From assembly GCF_016107305.1 (NCBI RefSeq), contig NZ_RCVR01000012.1, positions 62,001 through 126,000 on the forward strand: a stretch of DNA of 64,000 bases, read 5' to 3'. Shown here one piece after another: positions 61,439-64,000 of this stretch. A model generated the notes under the pieces. The model was not told the origin of the DNA and searched no databases. It was given only the letters and a program-made list of their open reading frames with translations. This DNA is from Roseomonas sp. KE2513. Lineage in GTDB: Bacteria; Pseudomonadota; Alphaproteobacteria; Acetobacterales; Acetobacteraceae. Position numbers and translations under genes: made by a program. How positions within the stretch are numbered: position 1 is the first letter of the stretch; the number at the start of each line of letters is the position of its first letter.

Positions 61439-62314
61439 TCAAGGCCGCTCCATCGAGACCCACCAGCGGAAGGACTGCGCGGCGCCCGGCGCGAGGGTGA
61501 CGATGCCTGGTTTCGCCTTGAAATCGCCGTCCCATCCCATGGGCGCCGCCATGCCGCACCAGGGTTCAAGGCAGAGGAACCCCGCGCCGCCCGGCTTCGA
61601 CCAGAGGCCGAGGTCGCCGTAGCCCTCCCATCCCATCTCGAGCGCCGCCCCCGGCGCCTCCAGGCGGAGGCGGCGGCCCGGGAAGTCAGGCAGCACGATC
61701 GCGTCGGCATCGAAGAGGCCGGGATGCAGCGGCAGCCGGCCGCCGGGCAGGGGAATGCTCTCGGCCGCGTCCAGCAGCCCGCCCGTCAGCCGCCGGGCTG
61801 AGAGGAAGTCCAGCTCCGCCCCGGGGAAGGCCAGGGCGTGATCCCCCTGTGCGGCCGTGCCGGGCAGCGGCCAGGCGAAGGCCGGATGGGCGCCGAGGCT
61901 GAAGGGCAGGCGCCCCGGCCCAGGATTCGAGACGGTGGCGGTGCAGGCCAGCCGCCCTTCCGCCACCGTCCATTCGAGGTCGAGGACGAAGGCGAAGGGA
62001 TAGGCCGCGAGCGTCGCCGCATCCGCCTCCAGACGCAGCGCGCAGCCATCGGGTGCGCGCCGCCGCCAGGTGAAGCGCCGGTCGCGCGCGAAGCCGTGCT
62101 GGGTCAGCCGGTAGGCACGGCCCTCGTGGCGCAGCGTGTCGCCGGGCAGGCGCCCAACGATGGGGAAGAGCACCGGTGCGTGGCGCGGCCATTCGGGCCC
62201 TGCGCCCCAGAGCCACTCCCCGCCCGCGGCGTCGCGGAGCGAGCGCAACTCCGCCCCCTCCGCCGAGACGCTGGCCAGGAGACGGGAGTCGCCGAAGCGG
62301 TGAAGGTCGGTCAT
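61439..62314 (-). CDS. Aldose 1-epimerase family protein (LacX-like)
   Basis: 291-residue beta-sandwich protein. Conserved strand motifs are GAELRSLRDAAGGEWLWGAGPEWPRHAPVLFPIVGRLPGDTLRHEGRAYRLTQHGFARDRRF, with the catalytic-type His in TQHGFARD, and FSLGAHPAFAWPLPG. The C-terminal Glu region is EPWCGMAAPMGW. Such proteins interconvert sugar anomers or act as hexose-6-phosphate mutarotases. MTDLHRFGDS at 62314 is the start; the frame beyond is unrelated. Confidence 0.88.
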   Translation of the reverse strand: MTDLHRFGDSRLLASVSAEGAELRSLRDAAGGEWLWGAGPEWPRHAPVLFPIVGRLPGDTLRHEGRAYRLTQHGFARDRRFTWRRRAPDGCALRLEADAATLAAYPFAFVLDLEWTVAEGRLACTATVSNPGPGRLPFSLGAHPAFAWPLPGTAAQGDHALAFPGAELDFLSARRLTGGLLDAAESIPLPGGRLPLHPGLFDADAIVLPDFPGRRLRLEAPGAALEMGWEGYGDLGLWSKPGGAGFLCLEPWCGMAAPMGWDGDFKAKPGIVTLAPGAAQSFRWWVSMERP

Positions 62315-62434
62315 GCGCCAGGGATCGCCCGTCGGTGGCAGCCACGCAAGCGCGGGGACGCAACCCCGCCCCGCCGCGCGCGTCCCTGTCACAAAGCGCT
62401 GTTGCAGCCGCTGTGACAGACCCTGGGAGACGCC

Positions 62435-63031
62435 ATGCTGCAAGTCCTGCCCGCCGGCTTCGGCCGCCTCCTCTCTCGCATGCGGCCCGGCATCAATGCC
62501 CTGCTCTTCGCGGGGGTGAACGTGCCGGCGGTGATCGAGGTGACGAGCCCCGCCTTCGTGCAGGGCGGGATCATCCCTGCTCTCTACACGGCGGACGGTG
62601 CGGGCCTCTCCCCACCGATCGCCTGGCGCGGCCTGCCCGAGGACGCCGCCGCCCTGATGCTGGTGGTGGAGGACGCCGACAGCCCGACGCCCCGTCCGCT
62701 AGTGCACGCGATCGCCACGCGCCTGCCCGTCCAGGGGCCGGGCCTTGCCGCGGGCGACCTGACGAGTATTTCCGGCGTGGGGATGGGGCGGAACTCGTAT
62801 TTCCGGACGGACTGGCTGCCGCCCGACCCGCCACCTGGCCACGGGCCGCACCGATACGCGTTTCAGATCTTCGCGCTCAGGCGCCGGCCGGAAGGCCTGG
62901 GGGAGAACCCCGGCCGCGGCGCCGTCCGCGCCGCGCTGGGGAAAGGGGTGGTCGCGAAAGGCTGCCTAATCGGCGTCTATGCGCGACCCGCGTCGCGATC
63001 CCTCGGCCGTATCAGCCGAGGATCTCGCTGA
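62435..63031 (+). CDS. YbhB/YbcL-type PEBP (Raf-kinase-inhibitor-like) protein
   Basis: 198-residue phosphatidylethanolamine-binding-fold protein. Conserved pocket: IIPALYTADGAGLSPPIAWRGLPEDAAALMLVVEDADSPTPRPLVHAIAT and GPHRYAFQIFAL. The YbhB family role in bacteria is unclear. The N-terminal 35 residues (MLQVLPAGFGRLLSRMRPGINALLFAGV) are amphipathic, not a clear signal. Its 3' end overlaps a short antisense-strand gene by 20 bp. Confidence 0.87.
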   Translation: MLQVLPAGFGRLLSRMRPGINALLFAGVNVPAVIEVTSPAFVQGGIIPALYTADGAGLSPPIAWRGLPEDAAALMLVVEDADSPTPRPLVHAIATRLPVQGPGLAAGDLTSISGVGMGRNSYFRTDWLPPDPPPGHGPHRYAFQIFALRRRPEGLGENPGRGAVRAALGKGVVAKGCLIGVYARPASRSLGRISRGSR

Positions 63032-63149
63032 CGATCTGGCGGATCTCCGCCTCGCTCAGCGTTCCCGCCGGCACCGCCGGGGGGAGGGAGGCCGGCTGGT
63101 GCTGTGCCGGCCGATCGTTCTTCTGGATCAACACTTCTTCTTTCTTCAT
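63012..63149 (-). CDS. Small 45-residue hypothetical protein
   Basis: Reads MKKEEVLIQKNDRPAQHQPASLPPAVPAGTLSEAEIRQIVSEILG. The Lys/Glu-rich start and a C-terminal helix SEAEIRQIVSEIL look like a genuine peptide rather than a shadow: codon and residue mix differ from the Arg/Pro/Ala-rich antisense frames. It overlaps the end of the PEBP gene by 20 bp. Longer in-frame starts to 63326 give low-quality sequence. Function unknown. Confidence 0.5.
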   Translation of the reverse strand: MKKEEVLIQKNDRPAQHQPASLPPAVPAGTLSEAEIRQIVSEILG

Positions 63150-63378
63150 TATCGCCCCGCGCCGCATCGCTGCGCCGCCAGGCAGGTCATGGGCATGCCC
63201 CGTGTCCCCTGAAGGTCTGGGGATTGCCCCTTGCATTCTCGCGGTGGTCGGATGACCGCCGCGGCCACGGTCCGGCGCTGCCGGCCGGCCCATCCCGCCG
63301 CAGGGTAGCGGCGGGTGGGTGAACAAGCCGTATCGGCCGGTCTGGTTTCTCGCCGGCCGTCCCGATGGAGGAGGCCGG
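63150..63378. other. Gene-free stretch with one hairpin
   Basis: No convincing gene in 63150-63378. CCCGCCGC (63294-63301) and GCGGCGGG (63308-63315) form a perfect 8-bp stem with a six-base loop. The stretch must hold the promoter of the small gene ending at 63012. Nothing else is recognised. Confidence 0.5.
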
Positions 63379-63420
63379 AAAGAAAAGAGGCGCCGCCGGG
63401 TCCCTCGACCCCGCGACGCC
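63379..63420 (-). terminator. Intrinsic terminator of the cold-shock gene
   Basis: On the minus strand a 14-bp stem (63407-63420 with 63389-63402, one G-U pair, one mismatch, loop GAGG) is followed by TCTTTTCTTT (63379-63388). It lies about 50 bases after the cold-shock stop codon and fits a rho-independent terminator. Confidence 0.8.
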
Positions 63421-63470
63421 CCGAACTGGCGAAAGCGCGTGCCGCGCTCCGCCCCGCAACCGCCCCGGGC

Positions 63471-63677
63471 TCAGCCCATCTGCAGGTTGGCGGCGGACAT
63501 CTTGCCCTTCGGGTCCTTCTGGACCTCGAAGGAGAGCTTGTCGCCCTCGTTCAGGCCGCGCAGGCCCGCGCGGGTGACATCCGAGATGTGGACGAACACG
63601 TCCTTGGAGCCGTCATCCGGCTGGATGAAGCCATAGCCCTTGGTCGCATTAAACCACTTCACGGTTCCGGTCGGCAT
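63471..63677 (-). CDS. Cold-shock protein, CspA family
   Basis: 68-residue single OB-fold protein that binds single-stranded RNA/DNA and melts mRNA structure. RNP1-like KGYGFIQP (about 13-20) and RNP2-like DVFVHIS (about 26-32) are intact, after the standard start [14 protein letters not shown]. The long open frame upstream of 63677 is not protein-like. Family members often have long structured 5' leaders that control translation, and about 300 gene-free bases lie upstream here. Confidence 0.95.
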   Translation of the reverse strand: MPTGTVKWFNATKGYGFIQPDDGSKDVFVHISDVTRAGLRGLNEGDKLSFEVQKDPKGKMSAANLQMG

Positions 63678-64000
63678 CGGTCGCGTATCTTTCGAGAGAG
63701 GTTGCCCCGCGGGCCGGTCCCGACGAGGAGCCAGGAACCGGCGGGGAGCGGGCCCGGTCACCCCGTGAGAGGGCGAGGAAAGCGTCCGAACCAGCGTGGC
63801 AGGGTTGAGGTGGTGTCCGAATGAACGGATTGCAACCACCCCGGCTCCGGCCGGATTAGCCCTTGTTAAAGACCATGTGGCGATCTCCGCGGGTGCCGCG
63901 CCTGATAGGCCGATCAGCCTTTGCCCGCGGCCCGTTTTCCCCTGGCCTTCGGCGGGCGAAGGGGCCATATAGCGGCCCGCCGGGCTTGGCCTCCATGGTC
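63678..64000 (-). other. Gene-free leader/promoter region of the cold-shock gene
   Basis: No supported gene in these 323 bases to the window edge. Probably promoter and 5' leader of the cold-shock gene, with local inverted repeats (for example CCTTCGCCCGCCGAAGG on the minus strand near 63960). An ATG at 63995 on the plus strand begins too close to the edge to judge. Confidence 0.45.

Overview
The window is uniformly GC-rich, densely coded alphaproteobacterial chromosome. Its content fits an acetic-acid-bacteria relative of the Roseomonas type (Acetobacteraceae): a fused petABC bc1 operon, DUF4169 and UbiK-type small genes, a phasin-like protein, and five solitary Bug/TctC-type receptors (tripartite tricarboxylate family). 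The genus is an inference from gene content. No rRNA, tRNA, CRISPR array, insertion sequence or prophage was seen.

Layout. 1-7.9 kb: truncated acyl-CoA synthetase, SelO, an OGFr-domain protein, CCA-adding enzyme, DoxX, an MsbA-like ABC exporter and HutD. 8-10.4 kb: phosphatase, two tiny tandem low-complexity genes and a Bug receptor. 10.4-14.4 kb: hemF divergent from petABC (Rieske, cytochrome b, cytochrome c1), closed by a clear terminator. 14.4-23.2 kb: c-di-GMP enzyme, mtnP, dienelactone hydrolase, phasin, TetR-like regulator, proC, YbjN, UbiK and TerC. 23.4-31 kb: lgt-MidA-pgeF operon, lipoprotein, prs, XRE regulator with a divergent membrane protein, GST and a histidine phosphatase. 31.2-35.9 kb: a minus-strand operon MarR - benzoylformate decarboxylase - aldehyde dehydrogenase - Bug receptor. 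36-42.6 kb: mutM, ggt, then the tightly overlapping ubiE-coaBC-dut and moeB-dsrE genes. 42.7-48.1 kb: SH3 protein, Bug receptor, an unrecognised 637-residue protein with a DUF2272 lipoprotein, and an H-NS family protein in a locally AT-richer patch. 48.3-60.5 kb: the most distinctive region, a divergent catabolic cluster. 60.5-64 kb: methyltransferase, aldose epimerase, PEBP protein and a cold-shock protein.

The 48-60 kb cluster has two operons separated by 79 bp that contain a palindrome. One runs Rieske dioxygenase alpha - beta - molybdopterin (CoxL form II-like) subunit - two Bug receptors. The other runs iorA - iorB - MarR, and is followed by a convergent alpha/beta hydrolase and an orphan NitT/TauT-type binding protein. 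Together these suggest MarR-controlled oxidation of an aromatic or indolic acid through an aryl-2-oxoacid to an acyl-CoA, reminiscent of bacterial auxin-degradation loci. The substrate is not proven by sequence. The mdlC operon at 31-36 kb also handles an arylglyoxylate, through a different enzyme.

A second notable signal is a roughly 200-255 bp intergenic element present three times (7.9, 17.3 and 31 kb). Each copy carries three hairpins, with stems kept despite sequence change, and each sits exactly between the 3' ends of two convergent genes.
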